NCBI RefSeq assembly: GCF_015278125.1
Contig: NZ_JADILO010000021.1
Span: forward strand, 1-64,000
Length of the DNA stretch: 64,000 nucleotides
DNA from: Vibrio fluminensis
GTDB taxonomy: Bacteria > Pseudomonadota > Gammaproteobacteria > Enterobacterales > Vibrionaceae
Direction of reading: 5' to 3'
Shown here: positions 1 through 9,009 of the stretch, one piece after another
How the letters are laid out: every line of letters begins with the position of its first letter
Position numbering within the stretch: position 1 is the first letter of the stretch
The notes under the pieces: generated by a model
Seen by the model: the letters and a program-made list of their open reading frames with translations, nothing else
What the model was told of the DNA's origin: nothing
Database searches by the model: none
Program-made: the position numbers and the translations under genes

Positions 1-1175
1 AATTCCTTGGTTGGGAACACCCTGCATTTGAAATCCCTGCTGACGTGTACGCGCAGTGGGATGCAAAAGCGGCAGGCGCAGATAAAGAAGCGGCTTGGGA
101 CGCGAAGTTCGATGCTTACGCAGCAGCATACCCAGCAGAAGCGGCAGAGCTTAAGCGTCGTTTAAATGGCGAATTGCCTGCTGAATGGGAAGAGAAAGCG
201 AACCAAATCATTGCTGACCTTCAAGCAAACCCAGCGAACATTGCATCACGTAAAGCATCGCAAAATGCACTAGAAGCATTTGGTCAAATGCTACCAGAAT
301 TCATGGGCGGCTCTGCTGACCTAGCGCCGTCTAACCTAACCATGTGGTCGGGTTCTAAGTCTCTAGAAGCAACTGACTTCTCTGGTAACTACATTCACTA
401 CGGTGTACGTGAGTTCGGTATGACGGCTATCATGAACGGTATCGCGCTACACGGCGGTTTTGTTCCTTATGGTGCAACTTTCCTAATGTTTATGGAATAC
501 GCACGTAACGCGATGCGCATGGCTGCACTGATGAAAGTTCAGAACATCCAAGTGTACACGCACGACTCTATCGGTCTTGGCGAAGATGGTCCAACTCACC
601 AACCTGTTGAGCAAATCGCGTCTCTACGTCTAACACCAAACATGAGCACATGGCGCCCATGTGACCAAGTTGAGTCAGCAGTCGCGTGGAAACTGGCGAT
701 TGAGCGTAAAGATGGTCCATCGGCACTTATCTTCTCGCGTCAAAACCTAGCGCAGCAACCACGCTCTGCTGAGCAAGTGGCTGACATCGCTAAGGGTGGT
801 TACATCCTTAAAGATTGCGCAGGTAAACCTGAGCTAATCCTAATCGCGACAGGTTCTGAAGTTGAACTTGCAGTGAAAGCGGCAGAAGAGCTAACCGCAG
901 CGGGTAAAGCAGTACGCGTCGTATCTATGCCTGCTACGGATGCATTTGATAAGCAAGATGCAGCTTACCGTGAATCAGTACTGCCATCAGATGTGACTGC
1001 ACGTATTGCGATTGAAGCTGGTATTGCGGACTTCTGGTACAAGTATGTTGGCTTTGATGGTCGCATCATCGGTATGACAACGTTCGGTGAGTCTGCGCCA
1101 GCAGACCAGCTATTCGAAATGTTTGGCTTTACCGTAGAAAACGTAGTGAATACTGCTAACGACCTACTGGCGTAA
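1..1175 (+). CDS. tktA: Transketolase, C-terminal part (5' end outside window)
   Basis: The reading frame enters the window open (first whole codon at 3) and gives about 390 residues, roughly the C-terminal 60% of a typical ~663-residue transketolase. Transketolase moves two-carbon units between sugar phosphates in the pentose-phosphate pathway, using thiamine diphosphate. The pyrimidine-binding domain motifs are visible: [18 protein letters not shown] with the catalytic Glu, and [15 protein letters not shown]. The C-terminal domain follows and ends in [12 protein letters not shown]. Match to E. coli TktA, recalled from memory, is close throughout. A bidirectional hairpin terminator follows, so it is probably not cotranscribed with epd. 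Confidence 0.96.
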   Translation, partial: FLGWEHPAFEIPADVYAQWDAKAAGADKEAAWDAKFDAYAAAYPAEAAELKRRLNGELPAEWEEKANQIIADLQANPANIASRKASQNALEAFGQMLPEFMGGSADLAPSNLTMWSGSKSLEATDFSGNYIHYGVREFGMTAIMNGIALHGGFVPYGATFLMFMEYARNAMRMAALMKVQNIQVYTHDSIGLGEDGPTHQPVEQIASLRLTPNMSTWRPCDQVESAVAWKLAIERKDGPSALIFSRQNLAQQPRSAEQVADIAKGGYILKDCAGKPELILIATGSEVELAVKAAEELTAAGKAVRVVSMPATDAFDKQDAAYRESVLPSDVTARIAIEAGIADFWYKYVGFDGRIIGMTTFGESAPADQLFEMFGFTVENVVNTANDLLA

Positions 1176-1191
1176 GCAAAGATTAAAAATG

Positions 1192-1220
1192 AAAAACCGA
1201 GCGATTTTGCTCGGTTTTTT
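1192..1220. terminator. Bidirectional intrinsic terminator, tktA / 78-aa gene
   Basis: The stem AAACCGAGC/GCTCGGTTT has a T-run on the + side and an A-run on the left, so it can end transcription from both the + strand tktA and the convergent minus-strand gene at 1226. Confidence 0.85.
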
Positions 1221-1225
1221 TATGT

Positions 1226-1462
1226 CTATTCAAACTCGCTACCTTTATTGTCCAGTTCTTTCTGACCACAAACTTTACACTCAACGTAGCGATCCATATC
1301 GTGATATTCGCCACCATTAACAAAAGTGTGTGCGAATAACTTAATACGGCCCATCAGTGAAGTGTCCGTATCGTAACTGCTAGGTTTACGAGCCAAAATT
1401 TCACTATGTGGCGTATCTGACTGACATTTCTTGCAATAGTGTGACGCTGGATATGACATCAT
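1226..1462 (-). CDS. Small zinc-ribbon-like protein, unknown function
   Basis: A 78-residue protein with two CxxC knuckles (CKKC near residue 10, CKVC near residue 64) that could hold one zinc ion. No catalytic motif, signal peptide or membrane segment is seen. It is convergent with tktA and shares its terminator. A purine-rich ribosome site (GAGGGAAAGG) lies just upstream; the next codon is also ATG (1459), so the start could be one codon later. I do not recognise a named family. Zinc binding is inferred from the cysteine spacing only. Confidence 0.7.
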   Translation of the reverse strand: MMSYPASHYCKKCQSDTPHSEILARKPSSYDTDTSLMGRIKLFAHTFVNGGEYHDMDRYVECKVCGQKELDNKGSEFE

Positions 1463-1641
1463 AACCTTTCCCTCTGGTTGGTAAACTGTAGAAAAAGAGC
1501 CAAAGGTTGTTCAACACTATTTGGGATGTTAGCAGTGAGAAAGTGTAAATTGTTAATGGCATCAAGGATTACATAAGTGTACAGCGAGGCGCTGCGTAAT
1601 ATGTCACTCTTTTGCTGCTTATAGGGGGGATATCGAGTACC

Positions 1642-1668
1642 ATCGGTAACCGATAGAACACATATAAT
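1642..1668 (+). promoter_or_regulatory. Candidate epd promoter with palindromic operator
   Basis: A TATAAT hexamer sits at 1663-1668, close to the epd ATG at 1684, implying a very short leader. A perfect palindrome ATCGGT-A-ACCGAT (1642-1654) lies where the -35 region would be, and no good -35 is visible. The protein that would bind the palindrome is unknown. Confidence 0.35.
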
Positions 1669-1683
1669 AAAGGCGATGGAACT

Positions 1684-2709
1684 ATGCTGAAAGTTGCGAT
1701 CAACGGGTTTGGACGAATCGGTCGGAATGTCTTACGCGCGATATATGAAAGCGGCAGGCATCAACAGATCAAAGTGGTAGCAGTCAATGAATTAGCCCAG
1801 CCAGAAGCTATGGCACATCTACTTCAGTACGACACTAGCCACGGTCGATTCGGCAAGCGCATTAGCCATGATCAAGAACATCTCTACATAAATCACGACA
1901 ACGGCGATCAAGATGCCGTGCGTATCCTACATCTAAATGAAATAAAATTACTTCCTTGGCGAGATCTGGATGTCGATATCGTTTTCGACTGTACCGGTGT
2001 GTATGGATGTCGAGCTGACGGTTTAGCCCATATTGAAGCGGGGGCGAAGAAGGTCTTGTTCTCCCATCCCGGTGATAATGATCTTGATAACACCATTATC
2101 TACGGTGTTAACCATGAAACTTTAACCGCAGAACAGACCATTGTTTCCAATGGCTCTTGTACCACTAACTGTATCGTGCCGATCATTAAAGTATTGGATG
2201 ATGCCTTTGGCATTGATTCTGGCACCATTACGACGATTCATTCATCAATGAATGATCAGCAAGTGATCGACGCTTATCATACCGATCTGCGTCGAACTCG
2301 CGCGGCAAGTCAATCAATCATTCCGGTTGATACCAAATTGCATCAGGGTATTGAAAGGATCTTCCCGAAATTTTCTAACAAATTTGAGGCAATTTCTGTA
2401 AGGGTACCGACGGTAAACGTTACAGCAATGGATTTAAGTGTCACAATTAGTACAAATGTGAAAGTTAATGACGTAAATCAAACCATTATTAACGCTTCTC
2501 AGTGTACATTACGTAATATTGTTGACTATACTGAAGCACCACTGGTTTCGGTGGACTTCAATCATGATCCGCACAGCGCCATTGTTGATGGTACCCAGAC
2601 AAGGGTAAGCAATGGTCAGTTAGTGAAAATGCTGGTGTGGTGTGATAACGAATGGGGCTTTGCCAACCGCATGCTGGATACGGCATTAGCGATGCAGGCA
2701 GCGAAATAG
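1684..2709 (+). CDS. epd: D-erythrose-4-phosphate dehydrogenase
   Basis: A 341-residue GAPDH-family enzyme that oxidises erythrose 4-phosphate to 4-phosphoerythronate with NAD, the entry to pyridoxal phosphate synthesis. The N-terminal Rossmann motif [11 protein letters not shown] and the catalytic cysteine in NGSCTTNC (about residue 159) are clear. The neighbours tktA upstream (which makes erythrose 4-phosphate) and pgk-fbaA downstream are the usual epd context and favour Epd over glycolytic GapA. The start has a moderate ribosome site (GGCGATGG). A long hairpin separates it from pgk. Confidence 0.93.
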   Translation: MLKVAINGFGRIGRNVLRAIYESGRHQQIKVVAVNELAQPEAMAHLLQYDTSHGRFGKRISHDQEHLYINHDNGDQDAVRILHLNEIKLLPWRDLDVDIVFDCTGVYGCRADGLAHIEAGAKKVLFSHPGDNDLDNTIIYGVNHETLTAEQTIVSNGSCTTNCIVPIIKVLDDAFGIDSGTITTIHSSMNDQQVIDAYHTDLRRTRAASQSIIPVDTKLHQGIERIFPKFSNKFEAISVRVPTVNVTAMDLSVTISTNVKVNDVNQTIINASQCTLRNIVDYTEAPLVSVDFNHDPHSAIVDGTQTRVSNGQLVKMLVWCDNEWGFANRMLDTALAMQAAK

Positions 2710-2716
2710 AGAGCCC

Positions 2717-2785
2717 TTAACGGATATGGAGAAATAATTTATTTCCACCCTTGAAATAAATTATGACGATCTCCATATTCGTTAA
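2717..2785 (+). other. Bipartite long hairpin between epd and pgk
   Basis: The outer arms at 2717-2732 and 2770-2785 pair over 16 bp with a single G-T wobble. The inner arms TAATTTATTTC (2735-2745) and GAAATAAATTA (2753-2763) pair perfectly over 11 bp around a 7-nt loop. An asymmetric internal loop (2 and 6 nt) lies between the stems. No T-run follows, so it is not a standard terminator. It may be an RNA processing or stability element that separates epd from pgk expression. Confidence 0.75.
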
Positions 2786-2862
2786 CAGATTAAAGAATTC
2801 ACAGGCTTGGCAGGGTTGCCGAGTTGTCAAAAAACTTTATTTAATATTTGAGAGGACAAATC

Positions 2863-4023
2863 ATGTCTGTAATCAAGATGACTGACCTGGATCTAGCAGG
2901 TAAACGTGTATTCATCCGTGCTGACCTTAACGTGCCAGTAAAAGACGGTAAAGTAACTTCAGATGCACGTATCATCGCATCACTTCCAACTATCAAACTA
3001 TGCCTAGAAGCAGGCGCGAAAGTGATGGTTACTTCTCACCTAGGTCGCCCAACTGAAGGTGAATATGCAGAAGAGTTCTCTCTACAACCTGTAGTTAACT
3101 ACCTAAACGACGCACTAGACTGCGAAGTTAAACTAGCGAAAGATTACCTAGATGGTCTAGAGCTAAATGCTGGTGAACTTGTTGTTCTTGAAAACGTTCG
3201 CTTTAACAAAGGCGAGAAGAAGAACGAAGAAGAGCTATCTAAGAAATACGCATCACTATGTGACGTATTCGTAATGGATGCATTCGGTACAGCTCACCGT
3301 GCGCAAGCTTCAACTCACGGCGTGGGTATGTTTGCTGACGTAGCGTGTGCAGGTCCTCTACTTGCTGCTGAACTAGAAGCACTAGGTAAAGCAATGAGCA
3401 ACCCAGAGCGTCCACTAGTGGCTATCGTTGGTGGTTCAAAAGTTTCTACTAAACTGACTGTTCTTGAGTCGCTATCTAAAATCGCTGACCAACTTGTTGT
3501 TGGTGGTGGTATCGCGAACACATTCATTGCAGCTGAAGGCCACAATGTAGGCAAGTCTCTATACGAAGCGGACCTAGTTGAAACGGCACAAAAACTAATG
3601 AAAGAGTGTGCAATTCCAGTTGCAACTGACGTTGCTTGTGCAAAAGCATTCGATGAAAACGCAGAAGCTGAAATCAAAAACGTTGCTGACGTTCAAGATG
3701 ACGACATGATCTTCGACCTAGGTCCAGATTCAACTGCAGCTCTAGCTGAAATCATCGCAAACGCGAAAACTATCCTTTGGAACGGCCCTGTAGGCGTATT
3801 CGAGTTCAAGAACTTCGAAGCGGGTACGAAAGGTATCTCTGAAGCAATCGCTAAGTCTGCAGGTTTCTCTGTAGCAGGTGGTGGTGACACACTAGCAGCA
3901 ATCGACAAGTTCGGTATCAAAGCTGACGTATCATACATCTCTACTGGCGGCGGCGCTTTCCTTGAATTCGTTGAAGGTAAAGTACTTCCAGCTGTTGAAA
4001 TGCTAGAAGCACGCGCAAAGTAA
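2863..4023 (+). CDS. pgk: Phosphoglycerate kinase
   Basis: A 386-residue glycolytic kinase that transfers phosphate between 1,3-bisphosphoglycerate and ADP in the cytosol. Visible are the N-terminal substrate motif RADLNVPV, the basic patch SHLGRPT, the nucleotide-domain segment [12 protein letters not shown] and the C-terminal GGGDTLAA. I chose ATG 2863, preceded by GAGAGGACAAATC, over an in-frame TTG at 2848 that would lie within that ribosome site. Leucine is mostly CTA and arginine CGT, the codon habit of strongly expressed Vibrio genes. A hairpin follows the stop. Confidence 0.97.
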   Translation: MSVIKMTDLDLAGKRVFIRADLNVPVKDGKVTSDARIIASLPTIKLCLEAGAKVMVTSHLGRPTEGEYAEEFSLQPVVNYLNDALDCEVKLAKDYLDGLELNAGELVVLENVRFNKGEKKNEEELSKKYASLCDVFVMDAFGTAHRAQASTHGVGMFADVACAGPLLAAELEALGKAMSNPERPLVAIVGGSKVSTKLTVLESLSKIADQLVVGGGIANTFIAAEGHNVGKSLYEADLVETAQKLMKECAIPVATDVACAKAFDENAEAEIKNVADVQDDDMIFDLGPDSTAALAEIIANAKTILWNGPVGVFEFKNFEAGTKGISEAIAKSAGFSVAGGGDTLAAIDKFGIKADVSYISTGGGAFLEFVEGKVLPAVEMLEARAK

Positions 4024-4031
4024 GAATTAAA

Positions 4032-4062
4032 AGAGCGGGAGAGTAATCTCCCGCTCTGTTGT
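4032..4062 (+). terminator. Hairpin after pgk, possible partial terminator
   Basis: Perfect 11-bp stem AGAGCGGGAGA/TCTCCCGCTCT with a GTAA loop (4043-4046). The tail GTTGTTTG is only moderately T-rich, so some read-through into fbaA is possible. Confidence 0.6.
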
Positions 4063-4108
4063 TTGCTGCATGTCACAATATTCTCTGATAGAATAGCTTG
4101 AGTTGTGA

Positions 4109-4120
4109 GCAAACGTTTGC
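4109..4120. promoter_or_regulatory. PurR/LacI-type operator upstream of fbaA
   Basis: A perfect 12-bp palindrome GCAAACGTTTGC, identical to the core of the known PurR operator (ACGCAAACGTTTGCGT), 60 bp before the fbaA start. The flanking bases do not match. Another LacI-family regulator is possible. Confidence 0.5.
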
Positions 4121-4179
4121 AAAATTTTAAATTAGTAAGTTTTAATTTTTAAAACGACAGATAAATAGGACTACATCCC

Positions 4180-5256
4180 ATGTCTAAGATCTTCGATTTC
4201 GTAAAACCAGGTGTAATCTCTGGTGATGACGTTCAGAAAGTATTTGAAGTTGCTAAAGAGAACAACTTTGCACTTCCAGCAGTTAACGTAGTTAACACTG
4301 ACTCAATCAATGGCGTACTAGAAGCTGCAGCAAAAGTTAAAGCTCCTGTTGTTGTTCAGTTCTCTAACGGCGGTGCTGCTTTCTTCTGCGGTAAAGGTCT
4401 AAAACTAGAAGGTCAAGAAGCTCAAATTCTTGGCGCTGTAGCGGGTGCAAAATACGTACACGCTGTAGCTGAGTCTTACGGTGTACCTGTAATTCTTCAC
4501 ACTGACCACGCAGCAATGAAACTGCTTCCTTGGATCGACGGTCTACTAGATGCGGGTGAAGAGTTCTTCGCTCAAACTGGTAAGCCTCTATTCTCTTCTC
4601 ACATGATCGACCTATCTGAAGAGTCTCTAGAAGAAAACATCGAAATCTGTGCTAAGTACCTAGAGCGCATGGAAAAGATGGGTATGACTCTAGAATTTGA
4701 ACTAGGTTGTACTGGTGGTGAAGAAGATGGCGTAGACAACTCTGATATGGATCAGTCTGAGCTATACACTTCTCCAGAAGACGTTGCATACGCATACGAG
4801 AAACTAAGCCCAATCAGCCACCGTTTCACTATCGCAGCATCTTTCGGTAACGTACACGGTGTTTACCAAGCGGGTAACGTTGTACTGACTCCAACTATCC
4901 TACGTGATTCTCAAGCATACTGTGCAGAGAAATTTGGTATTGCACCAAACGCTCTAAACTTCGTATTCCACGGTGGTTCTGGTTCAACTGAAGCAGAAAT
5001 CAAAGAGTCTATCTCTTACGGTGTTATCAAAATGAACATCGATACTGATACACAGTGGGCAACTTGGGATGGTATCCGTACTTACGAAGCTGAAAACCGT
5101 GATTACCTACAAGGTCAAATCGGTAACCCTACTGGTGAAGCAGCTCCTAACAAGAAGTACTACGATCCACGCGTATGGCTACGTTCTGGCCAAGCGTCAA
5201 TGGTTGCACGTCTAGAGAAAGCTTTCGCTGACCTAAACGCAATCGACGTACTATAA
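4180..5256 (+). CDS. fbaA: Class II fructose-bisphosphate aldolase
   Basis: A 358-residue zinc-dependent aldolase that splits fructose 1,6-bisphosphate into glyceraldehyde 3-phosphate and dihydroxyacetone phosphate. The zinc and substrate motifs are present: LHTDHAA (His about 108-111), LEFELGCTGGEEDGVDN, FGNVHGVY and FHGGSGS, followed by the NIDTDTQWA segment. Length matches the E. coli class IIA enzyme. Codon use is that of a highly expressed gene. It follows pgk after a hairpin and a PurR-like operator, so it probably has its own promoter besides read-through. Confidence 0.97.
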   Translation: MSKIFDFVKPGVISGDDVQKVFEVAKENNFALPAVNVVNTDSINGVLEAAAKVKAPVVVQFSNGGAAFFCGKGLKLEGQEAQILGAVAGAKYVHAVAESYGVPVILHTDHAAMKLLPWIDGLLDAGEEFFAQTGKPLFSSHMIDLSEESLEENIEICAKYLERMEKMGMTLEFELGCTGGEEDGVDNSDMDQSELYTSPEDVAYAYEKLSPISHRFTIAASFGNVHGVYQAGNVVLTPTILRDSQAYCAEKFGIAPNALNFVFHGGSGSTEAEIKESISYGVIKMNIDTDTQWATWDGIRTYEAENRDYLQGQIGNPTGEAAPNKKYYDPRVWLRSGQASMVARLEKAFADLNAIDVL

Positions 5257-5280
5257 TTCTTAATTGAATTAGTATTTTCG

Positions 5281-5308
5281 AAAACCCGCTCATTGAGCGG
5301 GTTTTTTT
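5281..5308 (+). terminator. Intrinsic terminator after fbaA
   Basis: Inverted repeat AACCCGCT/AGCGGGTT followed by seven T residues. Confidence 0.9.
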
Positions 5309-5594
5309 ATATCAATACATTGATACTTCAGTATATAAATTAAGACAGTGACGCGATTCACAAAAAAAATGTGGCGAAATGTTACGTGAATGATTAGGCT
5401 TTAACGAGCCTGTACCACAATAGGTAAGTAAGCTGTTGTTTTAGATTGTCTTTGCAGAATCTTTACTTTTCTAAAATAACATTCTGAGCTATCTTGCCGG
5501 CAAACTGACATTCGTTCAGTAAGTGGATAAGGATATTGTCGTTATTTAAGCAGCACGTAGCGAAATTCGCTGCGTATTTTAAGAGGAAAATTAT
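5309..5594 (+). other. fbaA-mscS intergenic region
   Basis: This stretch holds no plausible ORF. Near its right end a small hairpin, ACGTAGCGA/TCGCTGCGT (about 5554-5575, one G-T pair), lies just before the mscS ribosome site AGAGGAAA and could affect translation. No clear sigma-70 promoter was identified. Confidence 0.4.
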
Positions 5595-6461
5595 ATGGCA
5601 GGTGAGTCAACGGGGATCGAAGCTCCATTGGTAGATGGCCTTTCTCAAGCTCAGGTTTGGTTAACCGATAACTCTGACCTTTTGGTTCAGTACGGGGTTA
5701 ATATCATCTCAGCGGTACTGATTTTATTCATTGGTAACATCGTAGCGAAAATGGTTGCGAATAGCGTTGCCAAAATGCTTGATAAAAAGAAAATGGATAA
5801 AGCCGTTGTTGAGTTTATCCATGGCATTGTGCGTTACACGCTATTTGTAATCGTTCTAATTGCAGCACTAAGCCGAATCGGTGTTCAAACTGCTTCTGTG
5901 GTAGCGGTAATCGGTGCAGCGGGTCTAGCGATTGGTCTTGCTCTACAAGGTTCACTTTCTAACTTTGCAGCAGGCGTACTGATTGTAGGTTTCCGTCCAT
6001 TCAAGTCTGGTGACTATGTTGAAGTTGGTGGCGTAGCGGGTAGTGTTGAAGCGATTCAAATTTTCCAAACGGTACTAAAAACACCAGACAACAAAATGGT
6101 TGTAGTGCCTAACTCAGGTGTTATTGGCTCGCCAATTACTAACTACTCGCGCCATGATACGCGTCGTGTAGACCTAACGATTGGTGTTTCTTACAGCTCA
6201 GATCTAAAACTGACTAAGAAAGTGATTCAAGAAGCTCTAGAAAAAGATGAGCGTATCCTGAAAGACCACGACATCACAATTGGTGTGGTAGCACTAGCAG
6301 ATTCATCAGTAAACTTCGTGGTTCGCCCATGGTGTAAGACGGCTGATTACTGGGACGTGTACTTTGATTCAAACCAAGCAATCAAAGAGGCGTTAGATGC
6401 GAACGGCATCGAGATCCCATTTCCGCAAATGGATGTTCACCTCAACAAGGTGGAAGCGTAA
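5595..6461 (+). CDS. mscS: Small-conductance mechanosensitive channel
   Basis: A 288-residue inner-membrane channel that opens on osmotic downshock to release solutes. Three transmembrane segments lie at about residues 30-130. The third, pore-lining segment is rich in Gly and Ala (VIGAAGLAIGLALQGSLSNF), as in MscS. The cytoplasmic beta domain follows, with the motif FRPFKSGDYVEV. Length matches E. coli MscS (286). The start has a good ribosome site (AGAGGAAAATTAT). It is a single gene with its own terminator. Confidence 0.93.
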   Translation: MAGESTGIEAPLVDGLSQAQVWLTDNSDLLVQYGVNIISAVLILFIGNIVAKMVANSVAKMLDKKKMDKAVVEFIHGIVRYTLFVIVLIAALSRIGVQTASVVAVIGAAGLAIGLALQGSLSNFAAGVLIVGFRPFKSGDYVEVGGVAGSVEAIQIFQTVLKTPDNKMVVVPNSGVIGSPITNYSRHDTRRVDLTIGVSYSSDLKLTKKVIQEALEKDERILKDHDITIGVVALADSSVNFVVRPWCKTADYWDVYFDSNQAIKEALDANGIEIPFPQMDVHLNKVEA

Positions 6462-6493
6462 TTATTTCTCTGAAATAACGCAAAATAGATAGC

Positions 6494-6525
6494 AAAAGCG
6501 AGGCAATTAATGCCTCGCTTTTTTA
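6494..6525. terminator. Bidirectional terminator, mscS / argO
   Basis: Perfect 12-bp stem AAAAGCGAGGCA/TGCCTCGCTTTT with an ATTAA loop (6506-6510). T-rich on both strands, between convergent genes. Confidence 0.9.
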
Positions 6526-6539
6526 TACCTCAATGAATC

Positions 6540-7172
6540 TTAAAACCAGTATTTTTCAAGCAATCCGTTGGCTAATACTGCCGCAATGGTGAACATCATG
6601 GTCGCCACCAATATATCGATGCCTTTTTTCACTTTTGGCTTTGACAGTGTTGGACCTAACTTTGCTGCGCCAATCGACAAAGTATAGAACCAAGCAAAGG
6701 ACGCCATGATGGTTCCAATCGCAAAGGAGATTCTATCTTGTCCTTCAAACTGTCCGCCAATTGAGCCAAGAATCACCACTGTATCTAAGTAAAGGTGCGG
6801 GTTAAGAATGGTCACTGCCATTGCACCTAAGATCACTGTGCGGCGACCGCGAGCCAATACATGTTGGGCTTGCTCTTGTTTCGCAGGATCGCGAAAAGCA
6901 CTTTTAAGCGCTAAAGCACCATAAATCGAAAGAAACGCAATACCGCCGAGTGTCACTAAATTGAGCAGCAATTCGTTTTGTGACAGCAGCGCACCACCAC
7001 CAAAGATACCGAGAGAAATAAAAATCGTATCTAGAATGCTACAGGTAATCGCGGTGGTGAGATGATGCTGGCGTTTAATGCCCTGGTTAAGCACATACGC
7101 GTTCTGAGCACCAATGGGAATAATCATCGTTGCACCAAGCCCAAACCCTTGTAATAACACCCAAAAATTCAC
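6540..7172 (-). CDS. argO: Arginine exporter, LysE/ArgO family
   Basis: A 210-residue inner-membrane protein with about six hydrophobic segments. The N-terminal segment GFGLGATMIIPIGAQNAYVLNQG carries the LysE-family signature (PIGAQNAYVLNQG). ArgO exports L-arginine and the toxic analogue canavanine. It is divergent from argP, whose product activates argO in E. coli; the same arrangement argues for the same control here. Length and topology match E. coli ArgO. Confidence 0.9.
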   Translation of the reverse strand: MNFWVLLQGFGLGATMIIPIGAQNAYVLNQGIKRQHHLTTAITCSILDTIFISLGIFGGGALLSQNELLLNLVTLGGIAFLSIYGALALKSAFRDPAKQEQAQHVLARGRRTVILGAMAVTILNPHLYLDTVVILGSIGGQFEGQDRISFAIGTIMASFAWFYTLSIGAAKLGPTLSKPKVKKGIDILVATMMFTIAAVLANGLLEKYWF

Positions 7173-7294
7173 TGTTTCCTCTCCAAAGTGACATCAAATC
7201 TGCAGCGAAGATAACGGCAACAGTAAAATAAGTATATGTAATGATTTTAATGTAATATAAGTTTTTCTTATACAGTGTGCAGCAAGGAAAAGAT

Positions 7295-8191
7295 ATGCGT
7301 GGTTTAGATTACAAATGGATAGAAGCACTGGATGCAATAGTGCAATTTGGCAGCTTTGAACATGCGGCAGAGCAGTTGTTTATTTCACAATCTGCTGTCT
7401 CTCAGCGGATAAAGCAGCTCGAAAAATTTCTCGCTCAACCCGCACTGATTCGTGAGCATCCACCCCGTCCGACTCCTGTCGGTAAAAAGCTGTTAGGTCT
7501 TTATCGTCGAGTGCGCTTACTTGAAAGCGAATTGGTTCCTGAGTTGCACAATGATGCCAGTTTTACCCCTTTAGAATTATCTATAGCCACCAACGCGGAC
7601 AGTTTGGCAACTTGGTTACTTCCAGCATTAACGCAGCTTCTAAAGCGTGAACGAGTCGCGCTAAATTTAGTGGTTGATGATGAAGGACGGACGTTAGAAA
7701 AGCTCAAAGGGGGTGAAGTGGCGGGGGCGATTAGCTTGGAGTCCCAATCGATCCCAGGTTGCGATGCGGACTACCTTGGTCGAGTCGATTATCTGTGTGT
7801 CGCCAGCCCAGAATTTTATCAGCAGTACTTTGCTGGTGGGGTTAACCGAGAAACGCTACTTAAAGCCCCTACATTGGCGTTTGATCACCATGATGATATG
7901 AACGACCGTTTCTTGCATCAGCATTTTAATTTGCCCAAAGGCAGCATTCTCAAGCACACCGTGCGCAGCTCTGAGGCGTTTGTAAAACTGGCGTTGTCCG
8001 GTGTGGCTTATTGCTTGATCCCCAAATTACAAATTGAAGATGAATTGGCAACGGGGGCTCTAGTGGATATCACCCCTGGTTTCTTCCTTTCCCAACGGAT
8101 TTATTGGCATCACTGGCAGCTTGAAACCGGTCTGCTCAAAGCGATCTCTGATGCGATCATAAGTCATTCACGAGAAATATTGCCAAGTTGA
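7295..8191 (+). CDS. argP: LysR-family regulator ArgP (IciA)
   Basis: A 298-residue LysR-type activator. The N-terminal winged helix-turn-helix contains [20 protein letters not shown] and is followed by the effector-binding domain. In E. coli ArgP responds to arginine and lysine and activates argO. I chose ATG 7295 (protein begins MRGLDYKW, which aligns with the E. coli start and is preceded by AAGGAAAAG) over an in-frame GTG at 7277. It is divergent from its likely target argO with about 120 bp between the two starts. Confidence 0.92.
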   Translation: MRGLDYKWIEALDAIVQFGSFEHAAEQLFISQSAVSQRIKQLEKFLAQPALIREHPPRPTPVGKKLLGLYRRVRLLESELVPELHNDASFTPLELSIATNADSLATWLLPALTQLLKRERVALNLVVDDEGRTLEKLKGGEVAGAISLESQSIPGCDADYLGRVDYLCVASPEFYQQYFAGGVNRETLLKAPTLAFDHHDDMNDRFLHQHFNLPKGSILKHTVRSSEAFVKLALSGVAYCLIPKLQIEDELATGALVDITPGFFLSQRIYWHHWQLETGLLKAISDAIISHSREILPS

Positions 8192-8288
8192 CACAGTTAG
8201 TTTTGTGTCATTTTCATCGTAGTTGGCTGGTTAACGAGTGATATTTACTTATTATGTATTGGTCAACTATATGAATAAGGTGATTGAG

Positions 8289-8984
8289 ATGAATAAGTTA
8301 TCTTTGGCTGTGATTGCACTTTCAACCAGTTTAAGTTTTGGCGCAATGGCAAATGAGTTGAGCTTTCCACATTTGTCGACTTCTGGGTACGGTGAAGTGG
8401 TTGCTAAGCCAGATATGGCGGAGTTTTCGGTACAAGTGGTTGAAACCACAATGACTGCCGAACAAGCTAAGCAGGGCGTTGATAAAGCGGTGGCCGCTTT
8501 TCTAGCTCAACTGAAAAAGCAAGGGGTGACGGCTGATGATATTGCTAGCACTAACCTTTACATCTCGCCTCAATACCACTACCCGAAAAAAGGGCAGGCT
8601 GAGTTAGTCGGTTATCGCGCGAGCCGCACAATTACGGTAACCGTAGACGAATTAGAAAACCTTAATCGTTACCTTGATATTGCATTAAGTTCAGGCATCA
8701 ACCAAGTTGATAACATTACGCTGAAAGTAAAAGATGAAGCCAAGTATCAGCAACAGGCACGGATGGCGGCGATTAATGATGCTAAAGCAAAAGCGCAGTC
8801 ATTAGCTCAGGGCTTTGAACAAGATTTAGGTAAGGTGTGGCAGATTAATTACAACTCACCGAGCACGAGACCAGTTTTGATGCGCGCCATGAGTATGGAT
8901 ATGAAATCAGAGTCGAATGGTTATCAGGATTCAACCATAGTGATTCGTGACAGAGTGGATGTGGTTTATCGACTTGAGGAGTGA
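8289..8984 (+). CDS. SIMPL-domain (DUF541) periplasmic protein, YggE-like
   Basis: A 231-residue protein with an N-terminal signal peptide (MNKLSLAVIALSTSLSFG, likely cleaved after AMA) followed by one SIMPL/DUF541 domain (TSGYGEVVAKPDMAEFSV and GYRASRTITV). E. coli YggE, beside argO/argP there as well, lowers oxidative stress by an unclear mechanism. I chose ATG 8289 because AAGGTGATTGAG precedes it; in-frame ATGs at 8271 and 8238 lack a ribosome site and would add residues before the signal peptide. Confidence 0.85.
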   Translation: MNKLSLAVIALSTSLSFGAMANELSFPHLSTSGYGEVVAKPDMAEFSVQVVETTMTAEQAKQGVDKAVAAFLAQLKKQGVTADDIASTNLYISPQYHYPKKGQAELVGYRASRTITVTVDELENLNRYLDIALSSGINQVDNITLKVKDEAKYQQQARMAAINDAKAKAQSLAQGFEQDLGKVWQINYNSPSTRPVLMRAMSMDMKSESNGYQDSTIVIRDRVDVVYRLEE

Positions 8985-9009
8985 TCCTCAAGCCGAACAG
9001 TAATTAAGG

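Noticed and set aside
3315..4112. Two ORFs antisense to pgk (3315-3677 and 3693-4112)
   Set aside because: They follow from the codon bias of pgk, have no ribosome site and resemble no protein; the second also runs over the terminator.
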